Origin: Sinonovacula constricta
Taxonomy: Eukaryota; Mollusca; Bivalvia; Cardiida; Solecurtidae
NCBI GenBank assembly: GCA_007844125.1
Contig: CM017563.1
Location: 17,379,960 to 17,443,959 of the forward strand
Length of the DNA: 64,000 nt
Direction of reading: 5' to 3'
Shown here piece by piece: positions 38,901-46,585 of this stretch; the first letter of the stretch is position 1, and every line of letters starts with the position of its first letter. The notes under the pieces are model-generated. The model did not search any database. It was not told where the DNA came from and worked only from the letters and a program-made list of their open reading frames with translations. Made by a program: the position numbers and the translations under genes.

Positions 38901-41900
38901 ACATTTATTTTAAATACTTAAATGAGACATAATGTACCAAAATTCACGACTTGAAGAGCTAAACTTTTGACTAAGACAGCTATTTCATCCTTTCTTCACA
39001 CCTTTATCTTTCTTGAGAATGGATTGTGAATATAGGCATAAATATCTGCTTCTTTAGACATGATGCTGAGAAGGAAAAGATAGGACCATCTGTTGTGCCT
39101 AAGGTGATGGGGCAGATGCCACTACCACCTCCCCCACCCAAACCTGCACCACCAAAGGTCATGCCTCAGCCTCCACAGCCACCGAAACAACCACCACTTC
39201 CACCAGTGATGTCACAGCCTATGGCCCAAAAACGCCCGATGGTGTCAGTATCACAGCCACCAATGCCACAACCAGTCATGATGATGCCTCCACGACCACC
39301 CATGCAGGTGATAGGTAAGTGTACACCAAAACTTTAAACTCAAATAGTGTCATCATCTTTTTCATATCAATGTGTCCTTTCATGTATTCTGGGATACAGG
39401 TTCATTTAGTAAATATTTTCTGCCTGTCTTCTGCGGTACCCAGGGTCATTTCTGAAACTTTAAACCTCACCTTTATTCTAAGGTTTTTCTGTTTCAGGAC
39501 ATGGGGCCATTTTAAGCAACCTAATGTTTGTTGTGTTTTTCATGCATTTACTACTGTTTATGCTTCTAAAGAGTGCCATATGGCAGTCTCACTGATCGTC
39601 ATTTCTGTGATATATATACTATATATAGTTTTTTTTTATTTAAGCTTCACTTTCTTAAAAACACTTGAATGGGGTCACTTACTACACTTGCAAGTGTTAA
39701 CCCTCAATGTCAAGGTCATTATGAAGGTCATACCTAAGGTCATTTCTTATAAATTGCTACACATTCTATATATTAGTGTATCAACCCTAAGATTGGCATT
39801 TTGTACAGGAATTAAATCAAACTTCGCCATCTTACTGACCATTACTTGAAGGTTTTTTACCCATGTTATGTTATGATTTTCATGTTCAACTCCCAAGGTC
39901 AAGGTCATATGTAAGATCATTGCATCATATGTTAGTTCTAGGGACATTTCTTCTTTATTCTTACTTCCACATCTTTAGGAGACCTGTTGGCCTCTCGCCC
40001 TTAGCTTGTTACATGATTCTGCACATTAATTTAATCTATGTCAGGTATGTCTGGCATGCCCGGTCCTCCAGGCATGATGCCAGTCCAACCTATGCGGCCC
40101 CCTGGGTTCCCATCCATGGTTCGAGCCCCTGCTCCTCCTCCACCTGGCCCACCGTCACTTGGTGATGATGAACCACCCAACAAGAAACAGAAGACTGAAG
40201 AACAGCTCATCCCTGAGGAAGATTGGCTGCGTAACCACAAGGTTTGCTATTTTACGTGACAAGGTTTTTTTTGCCCATAAATGGCAGCACATGACAGTTG
40301 TACAATCCGCTGATATATTGTGTTAGTTGGTCTGTTCTTTTTTACTTTTGGGGCAACCGTGCTGTAGTGGTAGTGTTGCTGATTTGTAACTCCTCATGGG
40401 TTAGAGTCCCGTTCGTGGCAAGGACTTAATGTGGGAAGGTTGTCGAGCTGACGTGCGGAGTGCCGATGGTTCTACCCAGACATTTGTCTGAGGTCTTCCT
40501 CCACCAAAAAGCTGGACATCCTATAATGATCATAATTGGTCGCTGCGATGTATTTCAAAAACAAAACAAACTTCTTTACTGTCCCAGCCATAACTTCCAT
40601 ATTATTAAAAGAACTTCAATCCTATTTCAGCAGCATACAGATATACATCTATTCAACTTGTTAGGTAAAGGTCATATTTAAGATTATTGTAATTCCAGTG
40701 ACAGGTCTTATTAATTCAGTCATTAAAACATCCTTAAGCCTGGATTCAGTCCCTTGCCGTACTGTAAGAGCCACATAGGCATCTAGTGTAACTTGTTTGA
40801 AATGCTTTTGTCTAATTAGTCCTTAAATGTCAGATAGTAAAGATAATCTTCATGAATTAATGGGATAATCATAAATATGTATGATAGCTAATTGATCACC
40901 TGTCAAAAATCTCTTGTTGATAATTGGGAAAAGAAGACCAGTTTCCAGCACAATTAACAAGGTCTTTCTGTTGTCTTGGTTGTCTCCTCCTTTCAAATTA
41001 TTAGTTATTAATCATTGTAATATGATCCACAAGGACAGTTATATACTCATAAAGAATTGTACCCTGCATTATTTTTCAATAAATGCACAGTATAGCTGAT
41101 AACCAATTCCTTACTCATGTGGGGAGGTATTCCAGCTAACATGCGGTGCGCCAGTGGTTCTACCTGACAGAAGTCTGGGATCTTCTTCCACCAGTTATGG
41201 ACATCGCCAATATGAGCATAATTGTGTCGGTGCGATGAAACAAAAAAAAACAACAATCTCTTTTGTCTTTTAATTAATCAAACTGAAACTGTTTTATTTG
41301 ATTAAACGCCTAATTTTACACATAATATTCACTGGCATTGTACATTAGATAAATATCAAGAAATGAATAATATACTCATATAATAAAATAATCAAACACC
41401 ATTCATGTATGCATAAAAGATCTGCCAAATGTATATCCTGCTGACACTTTAAAAAAAAACTTATTTCTTAGTACCTTTGTCTTACTACATATACAGTTGT
41501 AAATGTAGTAAGGTATTTAAATAATTTGAATAAAAAAACAAATACTGCCATATATTGTTTGACGTCATGGATGCAAGGGAGGAAAAAAAATGTGAAGCAT
41601 AATAAAATAAACTGACATGTTTGTGTCCTTTTGAAAGTTGTATAGTCTAGTAAACTTGCTAGAATGGAGATCAGTTTGGTTTAGCATGATATGTCCCATT
41701 ATAATGCACAGTGAATTGTTTAGATGTTTTGTCATTAATTACTCAGAATTATTGCCTTTATGATTAGATGACTGCTAATCTGAACAAAACACTGAGCATT
41801 GTTCTGTGATTTATCAGGCATGAACAAAGTATACTTCCTTATTTTAATACCTTATGCCAGTGTTTAGGCTAGAACTTCAAAGCAGTGAGCCAATTTGATG

Positions 41901-44640
41901 GTACACTTTTCACACAGGAGTAGGACATCAATAAACAACATTTTCAAGACTTTTTCAGACAACAATAGTTTATGAAGATGTTAAATGAAAATATTTTTGG
42001 TCCAAACTGTCAGATACCAACTTTATTGGACAGGCCTAAAAAGAAGTTAACATTACTGACATATAGCTTTAAACTAAAATTAAGTAAGAGGAGACATAAG
42101 CAGTCTGTGCCATAAATCCAATTGGCATTATAAGCACTTATTAAGTAACATTTTCAGTGTGTAGGCTAGAACTTCAAAGCAGTGGGCCAATTTGACCCAT
42201 CACTTCTGAAAACAGTGGCCCAATTTCATAATCAGTGGGTCATTTGAAAAGATGGAAAAAAAATCACCAAAATGGGTTTTTTAATAGCAGACATCGTGAA
42301 AAAAATGTCACGAGGTTTAAGATCACCTTAGCGCTTTACTTATATACCGCATCATTAAATGTGAAGCATCTATTAATTATGATCAACAGAGTTGTCGTTC
42401 ATACCGTTAGTTGCTAGTGCTTATAAAGTCAATCAAATACAGCCATTTTTAGGTCAACAGGTTATGGTGCTTGGATCTATTTTTAGCAGAAACCAGTTGT
42501 GTACAAGCTAGGCTTACAATTACGATTAACTGATAAAAAATAGAAGTATTTCTTTCCGTTTTATTTATTCTTTACTTTTATTAGCGTGCATTAAAATTAC
42601 CCATCCCGTTAAAAAATGTACGCCAACTCTAAGAATTCTGCGCCAATCCCGCAATGGCGCGCTCTAACCTAAGCACTGTTATGTAGAGAGGTTATAATGA
42701 AGATAAAACAGATGCATAACACGTCTAACAGTTGCCAACTCAGCCCTTTTCTGTGTGGGTTTAAGTCCCAATCTAGGACCAATCAAAAATTGCATGGCGA
42801 GTTCTTCTAGCAGGGGCCTTTCTCCAGTTGTAAAATCTACACTTTACTAGAATGATCACAATTCTGAAGCAGAGATGTCCAGATAACTGAAATATTGTTG
42901 ATGGAATGATTAACCCAATAAACAAACAATAAAATGGTTTGTCATTAATGTTCAATTTTATGTGTGTTACCTTGTTGTTCCAGGGAAGTGTTCGTTTCCG
43001 TGTGATGGTGCCTAACATGCCAGAGAAGGTGGAAATGAACCTGAAGGGACAATCACTCACTTTCTCCCTCCCATACACTGATAATGTAAGTGCTATAAAT
43101 CTCCCATGTACTGTTTATGTATGACATTTCACACTATACTAATAAGGTAAGTATTTGTCACAACTTTCCCTTGCACTGATGCTGCAAGCACTAAATACTG
43201 CTGTATATATTGTTATTATTTATCTTTTCTGCATGGGTTCAATCCCTAATTGTTGCAAAATTCTTTTGTATGCAGGTCCTGAAACTTGTAGTTTACCAGC
43301 AGTGTGCAGATTTCTCTATATTGATAATTAAATAAATACTTTCTCTACTGTAAATAGCTGTAAGATGACAAAGTGACATAAATAGAGGAATTTATATATC
43401 GGTAACTAAAACTGAACATCTTTTTGGCAGGTCTCTGTCTTGAAGGCCAAGATCAATGAGCAAGTTGGGCTGCCAGGAGGCAAACAGAAGCTCCAGTATG
43501 ATGTAAGTATAACTATGGTTATATAATTTTAAGCTAGAATTTGAGCTGCTCGACCATACCACTTTTATTACCAAATTGTTTTTATGCCCCAAATTTACCA
43601 AACTTAATTAGAATTTCTGTCCGATGAATTTGTACCTGTTTCACATGGGATAAAAAAAAGTCACTAGATCAAGTCATTTAACATCCATATTTTGCCTCAT
43701 CTTCACAGAACTTCATCAGAATGTTTGTCTGCATTGAAATCTTGACCTGACCATGAGTGTACAAATTTACTTAGTAAATATCTTGTGATCTCTAAACAAA
43801 ATTTAATGATAATGTTCTAAGTATCATGCAATGACCTATCCTATAACAATTTGTCTACTTTTAGTAAATTTTAATTCCAGTTGATTACTATTTAAATGCA
43901 ATATTCATTTTTCTTTAATCCAGAAATGAAATTGTCAAATCAAAAGCCAAAATGTAGTTTAAAACTCTTATTGAAAGGAATACCACAAAGGCATTTCTCG
44001 AGCGATTTAGAATAAACACTCCTACCATGTATTTGGCATCAGACTGCATTTTCATCAGTTAACAGTGATCGCTTTTCAATAATACGAGCATTGACTTTGG
44101 ATGCACAAAATGGTGGCAGCAAACAAAGTTTACTAAGTATCGCAAAATATTGACTCAACAAAGTAACACAATATACCGATAAACCAGTAAACAGCCCTAG
44201 TTAATTTATAGACACTTTACCATGCTGCTTTGTTAAAATTGACAAGAAAAGGGTCAGGGTATTGAAAAGACTTTGAAATGTGATATTTATAAATATATTC
44301 ACTGCATGTTTCCTAGCACATAATGTTTGCTGAAAGAGTAATTGGCCTGGTGTTATGATAACGTGATAGACTGGTGCAACATGTCAGGTGTTCACCGCAT
44401 ACTATCACAGCAAGGCAGCTCTCTATGTGCTGTAAATGAACGCCATCATGAAATACATACAGAAAATTAATAGTTTCAGGAATGCTAGATTTAGTTTATA
44501 CTATTCCACCCCACCATGTAAATTTTGTTTGTTTTCAGGGTTTGTTCCTGAAAGATGCCAACACTCTGGCTTTCTACAACTTTAACAACGGGGGGACTGT
44601 TCACTTACAATTGAAGGAGAGAGGAGGCAGGAAGAAATAG
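26790..44640 (+). CDS. SF3A1: Splicing factor 3A subunit 1 (SF3a120), whole gene, 18 exons
   Basis: SF3A1 is the largest subunit of SF3A, which joins the 17S U2 snRNP and helps U2 engage the branch site in the nucleus. Exons: 26790-26901, 29439-29603, 29948-29970, 30342-30472, 31381-31540, 32379-32532, 32857-32929, 33912-33988, 34592-34714, 35489-35690, 36569-36670, 37888-38060, 38596-38744, 39058-39314, 40045-40241, 42984-43085, 43431-43502, 44539-44640. All junctions are GT-AG and phases agree except at exon 7. Domain order: GIIYPPPEVR near residue 28; SURP1 about 38-85; SURP2 about 144-195; acidic stretch 299-360; proline-rich 365-390 and 549-670; KKQKTEEQLIPEEDWL near 685; ubiquitin-like domain about 700-790 ending ERGGRKK. 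Length is 790 aa after discounting one extra base in exon 7, against 793 in human. The coding frame spans the whole family without a missing module, so this is the functional orthologue. Confidence 0.97.
27650..28170 (+). mobile_element. Possible transposase-derived remnant in SF3A1 intron 1
   Basis: A 64-codon frame (27795-27989) contains LMALSFVPMNDDVDRI, which resembles the ALAFVP..DV segment common near the end of MULE-type transposases. It is flanked by CCCC(C)TAA/TTTTCCCC-rich sequence with cousins near 16200-16290. This is a weak assignment by pattern alone. Confidence 0.22.
28514..29202. mobile_element. Non-autonomous inverted-repeat DNA element in SF3A1 intron 1
   Basis: The ends are inverted repeats: the left starts CGGTGACACGACCTACCGGA, the right ends ...CGCTAAGTCGTGTCACCCCG plus TG. 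The arms, about 150 bp each, also carry GGAATCCACC repeats and TTTAAAATGGTTGTATG versus its complement. AGCTGGACG directly flanks both sides (28505-28513 and 29203-29211), a 9-bp target duplication. An 8-9 bp duplication suggests hAT or Mutator-type mobilisation. There is no transposase inside. Confidence 0.75.
29439..29603 (+). CDS. SF3A1: SF3A1 exon 2 (SURP1 module)
   Basis: Encodes IVDKTASFVARNGPEFESR and, after it, NPKFNFLNPADPYHAYY, the near-invariant SURP1 module, then KVKEFREGK. It enters in phase 1 and leaves in phase 1 with donor GGTAGTTT. The bases just before the acceptor AG are purine-rich (gtgaaaag), with no polypyrimidine tract, as expected for a U12-type 3' site. Confidence 0.96.
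29948..29970 (+). CDS. SF3A1: SF3A1 exon 3 (23-nt microexon)
   Basis: A 23-nt exon between a strong pyrimidine tract plus TTTCAG and donor GTTTGT. It supplies GQEPSVPK, matching the KAQEPS...PK segment after SURP1 in other SF3A1 proteins, and converts phase 1 to phase 0. It is called from homology and phase together, because it is too short to stand alone. Confidence 0.85.
30342..30472 (+). CDS. SF3A1: SF3A1 exon 4 (SURP linker)
   Basis: Encodes the linker between the SURP modules, including EPPPEFEFIADPPSISAFDL, almost identical to animal orthologues. The donor is CT|GTAAGT. Two in-frame acceptors lie 9 bases apart (AG at 30340-30341 and at 30349-30350), so the exon may start at 30342, adding GQQ, or at 30351. 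I prefer 30342 because orthologues have a glutamine run before the LP motif. The upstream TACTAA-like sequence could instead serve as a branch point for 30351. Confidence 0.92.
31381..31540 (+). CDS. SF3A1: SF3A1 exon 5 (SURP2 module)
   Basis: Encodes DVVRLTAQFVARNG and then REQRNYQFDFLRPQHSLFNY and KLVEQYTK, the SURP2 module that contacts SF3A3 in the SF3A complex (family knowledge). Acceptor GGTTTTTTAG, donor GTAAGC, phase 2 in and 0 out. Confidence 0.97.
31770..31990 (+). mobile_element. tRNA-derived SINE-D in SF3A1 intron 5
   Basis: CACCTTGCAGATCGGGAGGT and GGTTTCAAACCCCGGCC look like a tRNA head. The body includes CACTCGGCGCTAAGGGGACA, GTCGGTATAATGGACTGGCT and AAAATGCCGGCTGGATCCC. It abuts the SINE-B at 32022. 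Confidence 0.6.
32022..32295 (+). mobile_element. SINE-B in SF3A1 intron 5
   Basis: Head GATAGCGCATTTTGTAGAGC and GGGTTCAATCCCAGG; body AGTTCCACAACTGGTTGGCC, TGGTATCATGCCAG, CTTCAAGTGGACACCGTCTC. It directly follows a different SINE (SINE-D). Confidence 0.87.
32379..32532 (+). CDS. SF3A1: SF3A1 exon 6
   Basis: Encodes VLIPPKDLFGKLSKEA and, further on, YRVDWLKFQEMQRRKEEE, a helical segment after SURP2. It ends AERER plus one base at donor G|GTAGGT. A phase-1 end is what orthologues need to build the following VAYxQIDWHDF. Confidence 0.93.
32857..32929 (+). CDS. SF3A1: SF3A1 exon 7, with one apparent extra base
   Basis: Encodes QIDWHDFVVVETVDFQPNEQ, an invariant SF3A1 block. The acceptor is TTTTTCCAG and the donor G|GTAGGT. 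Joined to exon 6 in phase 1 it starts correctly as VAYT, but then hits TGA. The conserved QIDWHDF lies in the next frame, so the exon is 73 nt where 72 fit. One base in the first ~15 (TTGCCTACACAGCAA) looks inserted. Because the rest of the gene is intact, an assembly or sequencing error is more likely than a dead allele. Confidence 0.93.
33040..33175 (-). mobile_element. SINE-B fragment in SF3A1 intron 7
   Basis: GATATAGTGCTTCTTTCACT, GATAGCATGCCA and CACCCAGTCATTTTGATCC match the reverse complement of the SINE-B body. It is the only clear antisense SINE inside SF3A1. Confidence 0.65.
33181..33380 (+). mobile_element. SINE-A, near full length, in SF3A1 intron 7
   Basis: The head has CCAGTGGCCGAGCTCTTAGA (A box) and GCGTTCAAGTCCTGG (B box), then TTTTCCAGCTAACCTGTGG and TAATTGTGTCGGTGCTA. 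It lies directly after a minus-strand SINE-B fragment (33040-33175). Confidence 0.85.
33912..33988 (+). CDS. SF3A1: SF3A1 exon 8
   Basis: Encodes GNLPPPTTPEEVGARVLAQE and RHGKKM, following VDFQPNEQ as in all orthologues. Acceptor TTTTTCCAG, donor GTCAGT, phase 1 in and 0 out. Confidence 0.95.
34592..34714 (+). CDS. SF3A1: SF3A1 exon 9 (acidic region)
   Basis: Encodes 41 residues dominated by Asp, Glu and Ser (VGDDEMEVESGDSESEDD then a DEDEDDEAEEE run), the acidic region typical of this position. Acceptor TTTACTAG, donor GTACAG, phase 0 at both ends, so skipping would keep the frame. Confidence 0.92.
35258..35425 (+). mobile_element. SINE-A, head-truncated, in SF3A1 intron 9
   Basis: The body CTTAATGTGGGAAGG, GTTCCAGCTGACCTGTGG, GTGGTTCTACCAAGACAT and the tail GATGCTGCGATATAT are clear. 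It ends 60 bases before exon 10, so its T-rich tail is close to that acceptor. Confidence 0.8.
35489..35690 (+). CDS. SF3A1: SF3A1 exon 10 (acidic then proline-rich)
   Basis: Encodes a second acidic run (ESESSSEDEDEEDQDKD), a proline tract (PAPPPPPPPPSEIPPPIPP), then EQVVIKKGYDPK, which matches the conserved DQVIVRKDYDPK. Acceptor TTCTCTAG, donor G|GTGGTG, phase 0 in and 1 out. A SINE-A copy ends about 60 bases upstream. Confidence 0.94.
36569..36670 (+). CDS. SF3A1: SF3A1 exon 11
   Basis: Encodes ENFLISPITGEKIPVDKVPQ and HMKIG, the conserved SPITGEKIP block that leads into GLLDPRWLEQR. Acceptor CCCTTCAG, donor G|GTAAGT, phase 1 at both ends. Confidence 0.96.
36837..37152 (+). mobile_element. 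SINE-B, best-preserved copy, in SF3A1 intron 11
   Basis: Head ACCTGGTAGCGCAATCAGTA and AGGTTCAATCCCAGGCC are near-ideal Pol III A and B boxes. The body and the ACAAACAAACAAGG tail are complete, over about 316 bp. A good reference sequence for the family. Confidence 0.9.
37520..37715 (-). repeat. Dispersed repeat F, copy 2, in SF3A1 intron 11
   Basis: Reverse-complement partner of the 12.5 kb copy: TCGGTCCATTAAATAAG, CACTCGTAACACCTGGG, CAACCTTTTATGTCAAAATG, TCTGTAAAATTTGATCC and GGCTAAAGGTCCATTTATTT. Related sequence may also be present at 28200-28330. Confidence 0.65.
37888..38060 (+). CDS. SF3A1: SF3A1 exon 12
   Basis: Encodes GLLNPKWIEERNRQMQEK and SIESSLKNLAERRTDIFG, ending GIGKK. This is one of the most conserved parts of the family. 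Acceptor ATATTAG, donor GTGTGT, phase 1 in and 0 out. Confidence 0.97.
38596..38744 (+). CDS. SF3A1: SF3A1 exon 13
   Basis: Encodes IGEEEDDGKKDKKVVWDGHS, then FTIDEQIANIHKVKGLV. WDGHS.SM and EQI..IHK.KGLV are family signatures. Acceptor ATTTTTAG, donor GT|GTAAGT, phase 0 in and 2 out. Confidence 0.96.
39058..39314 (+). CDS. SF3A1: SF3A1 exon 14 (proline- and methionine-rich)
   Basis: Begins HDAEKEKIGPS, matching the EDDTKEKIGPS motif, and continues as a long low-complexity Pro/Met/Gln segment. Acceptor TTCTTTAG, donor G|GTAAGT, phase 2 in and 1 out. Confidence 0.94.
40045..40241 (+). CDS. SF3A1: SF3A1 exon 15 (Pro-rich end and NLS-like motif)
   Basis: Encodes GMSGMPGPPGMMPVQPM, more proline-rich sequence, then DDEPPNKKQKTEEQLIPEED and WLRNHK. 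The KKQKTE..L.PEE..L motif precedes the ubiquitin-like domain in all orthologues and is a candidate nuclear-localisation signal. Acceptor TATGTCAG, donor GTTTGC, phase 1 in and 0 out. Confidence 0.96.
40349..40575 (+). mobile_element. SINE-A, full length, in SF3A1 intron 15
   Basis: The tRNA-like head (GTAGTGGTAGTGTTGCTG ... GGGTTAGAGTCCCG) leads to CTTAATGTGGGAAGG, GGTTCTACCCAGACATTTGT, TCTTCCTCCACC and a CAAAAACAAAACAAA tail. It is the clearest copy of this family. Confidence 0.87.
41116..41253 (+). mobile_element. SINE-A, 5'-truncated, in SF3A1 intron 15
   Basis: Body from CATGTGGGGAGGTATTCCAG through CAGTGGTTCTACC to ATAATTGTGTCGGTGCGATG plus an A-rich tail. The head is missing. Confidence 0.82.
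41870..42240 (+). repeat. Repeated GGCTAGAACTTCAAAGCAGT segment in SF3A1 intron 15
   Basis: TAGGCTAGAACTTCAAAGCAG plus GTGAGCCAATTTGA occurs near 41863 and again near 42158, with a third partial CAGTGGCCCAATTT at 42214. Probably a degraded dispersed element. Confidence 0.55.
42885..42935 (+). mobile_element. SINE-B 3' tail in SF3A1 intron 15
   Basis: CCAGATAACTGAAATATTGT and GATTAACCCAATAAACAAAC are the last ~50 bases of SINE-B. The tail ends about 50 bases before exon 16. Confidence 0.7.
42984..43085 (+). CDS. SF3A1: SF3A1 exon 16 (ubiquitin-like domain, part 1)
   Basis: Encodes GSVRFRVMVPNMPEKVEMNL then GQSLTFSLPYTDN, the first beta strands of the ubiquitin-like domain, which binds stem-loop 4 of U1 snRNA in the human protein (known). 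Acceptor TTGTTCCAG, donor GTAAGT, phase 0 at both ends. A SINE-B tail lies about 50 bases upstream. Confidence 0.96.
43431..43502 (+). CDS. SF3A1: SF3A1 exon 17 (ubiquitin-like domain, part 2)
   Basis: Encodes VSVLKAKINEQVGLPGGKQK and LQYD, the helix of the ubiquitin fold, with the conserved GLP.GKQKLQY. Acceptor TTTTTGGCAG, donor GTAAGT, phase 0 at both ends. Confidence 0.96.
44335..44470 (+). mobile_element. SINE-B fragment in SF3A1 intron 17
   Basis: TTGGCCTGGTGTTATGATAA, CATGTCAGGTGTTCACCGCA and AGGCAGCTCTCTATGTGCT match the SINE-B body. Head and tail are lost. Confidence 0.65.
44539..44640 (+). CDS. SF3A1: SF3A1 exon 18 (terminal, stop codon)
   Basis: Encodes GLFLKDANTLAFYNFNNGG, then VHLQLKERGGRKK and TAG. 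The C-terminal RGGRKK tail is conserved and contacts RNA in the human protein. Acceptor TTGTTTTCAG, phase 0. Confidence 0.97.
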   Translation, partial: GLFLKDANTLAFYNFNNGGTVHLQLKERGGRKK

Positions 44641-46214
44641 ATATGTTGAAAGAAAAGATGTTGAGGAAAAAATAGATGAGAACTGGAAAGAATTAGATGG
44701 GCAGGAAGATAAAAGATGTGTGGGAAGAAATCAATATGTCATAATTGTCAAATGTTTGTCTCTTACAGTCACATAGTTGTTGTTTAATGTTTATTTTCTT
44801 TTTTATCTCTATTCATTTTATCATTGAGTTTCTTGTATTATACATTTATAAATATATATGTGCACACACACACATCATTAATTTTCTTTTGACTGCAATG
44901 TTCCAGAGCCACATATAAGTTATGTACTAGAATTAAGTTTTAGAATTTAAGAGCTTTTGGTTATAGTAACTTGATCACAGATGTGCATAGATATTCTAAA
45001 TACTTAAATCATTGTGACACAAGCCAGTCCGCTTATTGTTAACAAGTGACAATGACACCTGAAGGATGTTACCACATGCCGTTTGTTGATGAACTTCACA
45101 TTGCAATTTAGCAATATGTAAATAAGGAAAGGTCCTATCAAAATAACCACAGATATTTAAATCTAAACTACGTCTAGCCCAAGGCATATAAATTTGACAT
45201 AAAACATAGAGGTGAGACATAACATACAAACAGAAAAACCAGTAATTACCGCCTTGGTCCAACGTCGAACTTTCTGAAGGTTTTTCTACCAAACAAATAG
45301 TGTAAATAAAAATATCCTGTCAAAGTGACACAACTAACAGTAAGCACCTGCATCAGGTAACTGATAAAATGGACTAATATAGACAAAATAATTAGTAATA
45401 AAACAAACTATCAACAGTAGTAGGTGCAGAAGGTTAAAGCCTCGGCAACCTAAAAGTTCCAAATGAGTGAGTAGTTGGAAATAAAACAGCACAAGCGATG
45501 ATGTATAGTAAGAACTATTTAATGATGTTATACAATGACATGACATCATATGCCAAAAGTGAAAATTAAAAAGAAATGGAATTTTAGAAAACAAAACAAA
45601 ATGTAGTATTTTGAGGATTTAATACTATTTCATTATCATTTTTGTGCACAAACATCAGGTTGTAATGTTTCAGGGCACTATTGTTGTTTTATTTTAAATG
45701 TATTTATGCCACATGAAAGGACCATGTTTAAAACAAGTATCCAATTTCTTACAGATTTGAACCTGGGTTGACATGTTCTCTTACAATCTATTGATGAGAG
45801 AACATACTATTCCATTATTCATTGCTGTTCATCTAAATGAGTGGGGTTGTTTCTTTTTTTTTTAACCTTTAACTTTAAAAAGTGAAAGTGTGACAAAGTT
45901 GCTTTAAGATTTTGTTTCATACCAGTACTTCTACTCTCTGTGTGTAAATTTGAATGTCAAATACCATATTGTTCATTTTTACATTTGTTTTCTTATCATT
46001 ATAAAGTAATGTATATATTTTTGTTGTGATTGATATGTTTCATTCTGGAAACGTAGAACCACAAATCAGTTATTTATCCTTATGTAAGCCATGTCGGTTG
46101 AACCTACAAGTTGTTATTCTATTTTTGATGGACAATCTTTGTTTTGACTTGAGACTTTTAGTATCAGCTCACAATTTACACTCACACATACCTGGGGAAT
46201 GTTAATGCAAATTA

Positions 46215-46220
46215 AATAAA
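46215..46220 (+). promoter_or_regulatory. Candidate proximal poly(A) signal of SF3A1
   Basis: A canonical AATAAA about 1.6 kb after the stop codon, on the gene strand. Confidence 0.4.
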
Positions 46221-46557
46221 GAACCAAAAAATCACCTTGAACACTTGTATTAATTGTGCGTATTACAGATTTTGTTTACCATCGAGAGTGTGTGTATCAT
46301 GTACATTGAAAGTATGTATTAATTGGCCAATATGATGTACTCTTTATCCGATGTATTATACTGATGTTATTTTATCTGTAGCATATCTTGTTTGATTCTT
46401 CTTTTATATGATTTTGTGGCATATGATAGGGATTGAGTTATGTTTGTTGTTTTTTTTCAGACAAAAGAGTAATCCACTTTTTCAATCATTACTTTATAGC
46501 TATGTGTGTTAGTTTATGTTCTGCTTTGAATGGAATTCATGCAAATTTTCTTTAAAG

Positions 46558-46563
46558 AATAAA
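46558..46563 (+). promoter_or_regulatory. Candidate distal poly(A) signal of SF3A1
   Basis: A canonical AATAAA about 1.9 kb after the stop codon, followed by T-rich sequence. Use of either this or the upstream hexamer would give two 3' UTR lengths. Confidence 0.45.
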
Positions 46564-46585
46564 TAATTGAAATTTATTTTGCAAT

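Larger units (their letters stand above)
44641..46585 (+). other. SF3A1: SF3A1 3' untranslated region (extent inferred)
   Basis: After the stop codon there is AT-rich sequence without a long reading frame. AATAAA hexamers lie at 46215-46220 and 46558-46563. The second is followed by an AT/T-rich stretch and is my preferred distal polyadenylation signal. The end is inferred from these signals only. Confidence 0.55.

Noticed and set aside
39319..39849. A 176-codon frame in SF3A1 intron 14
   Set aside because: No homology, AT-biased composition, begins inside the intron and has no matching splice signals. Best explained as chance.
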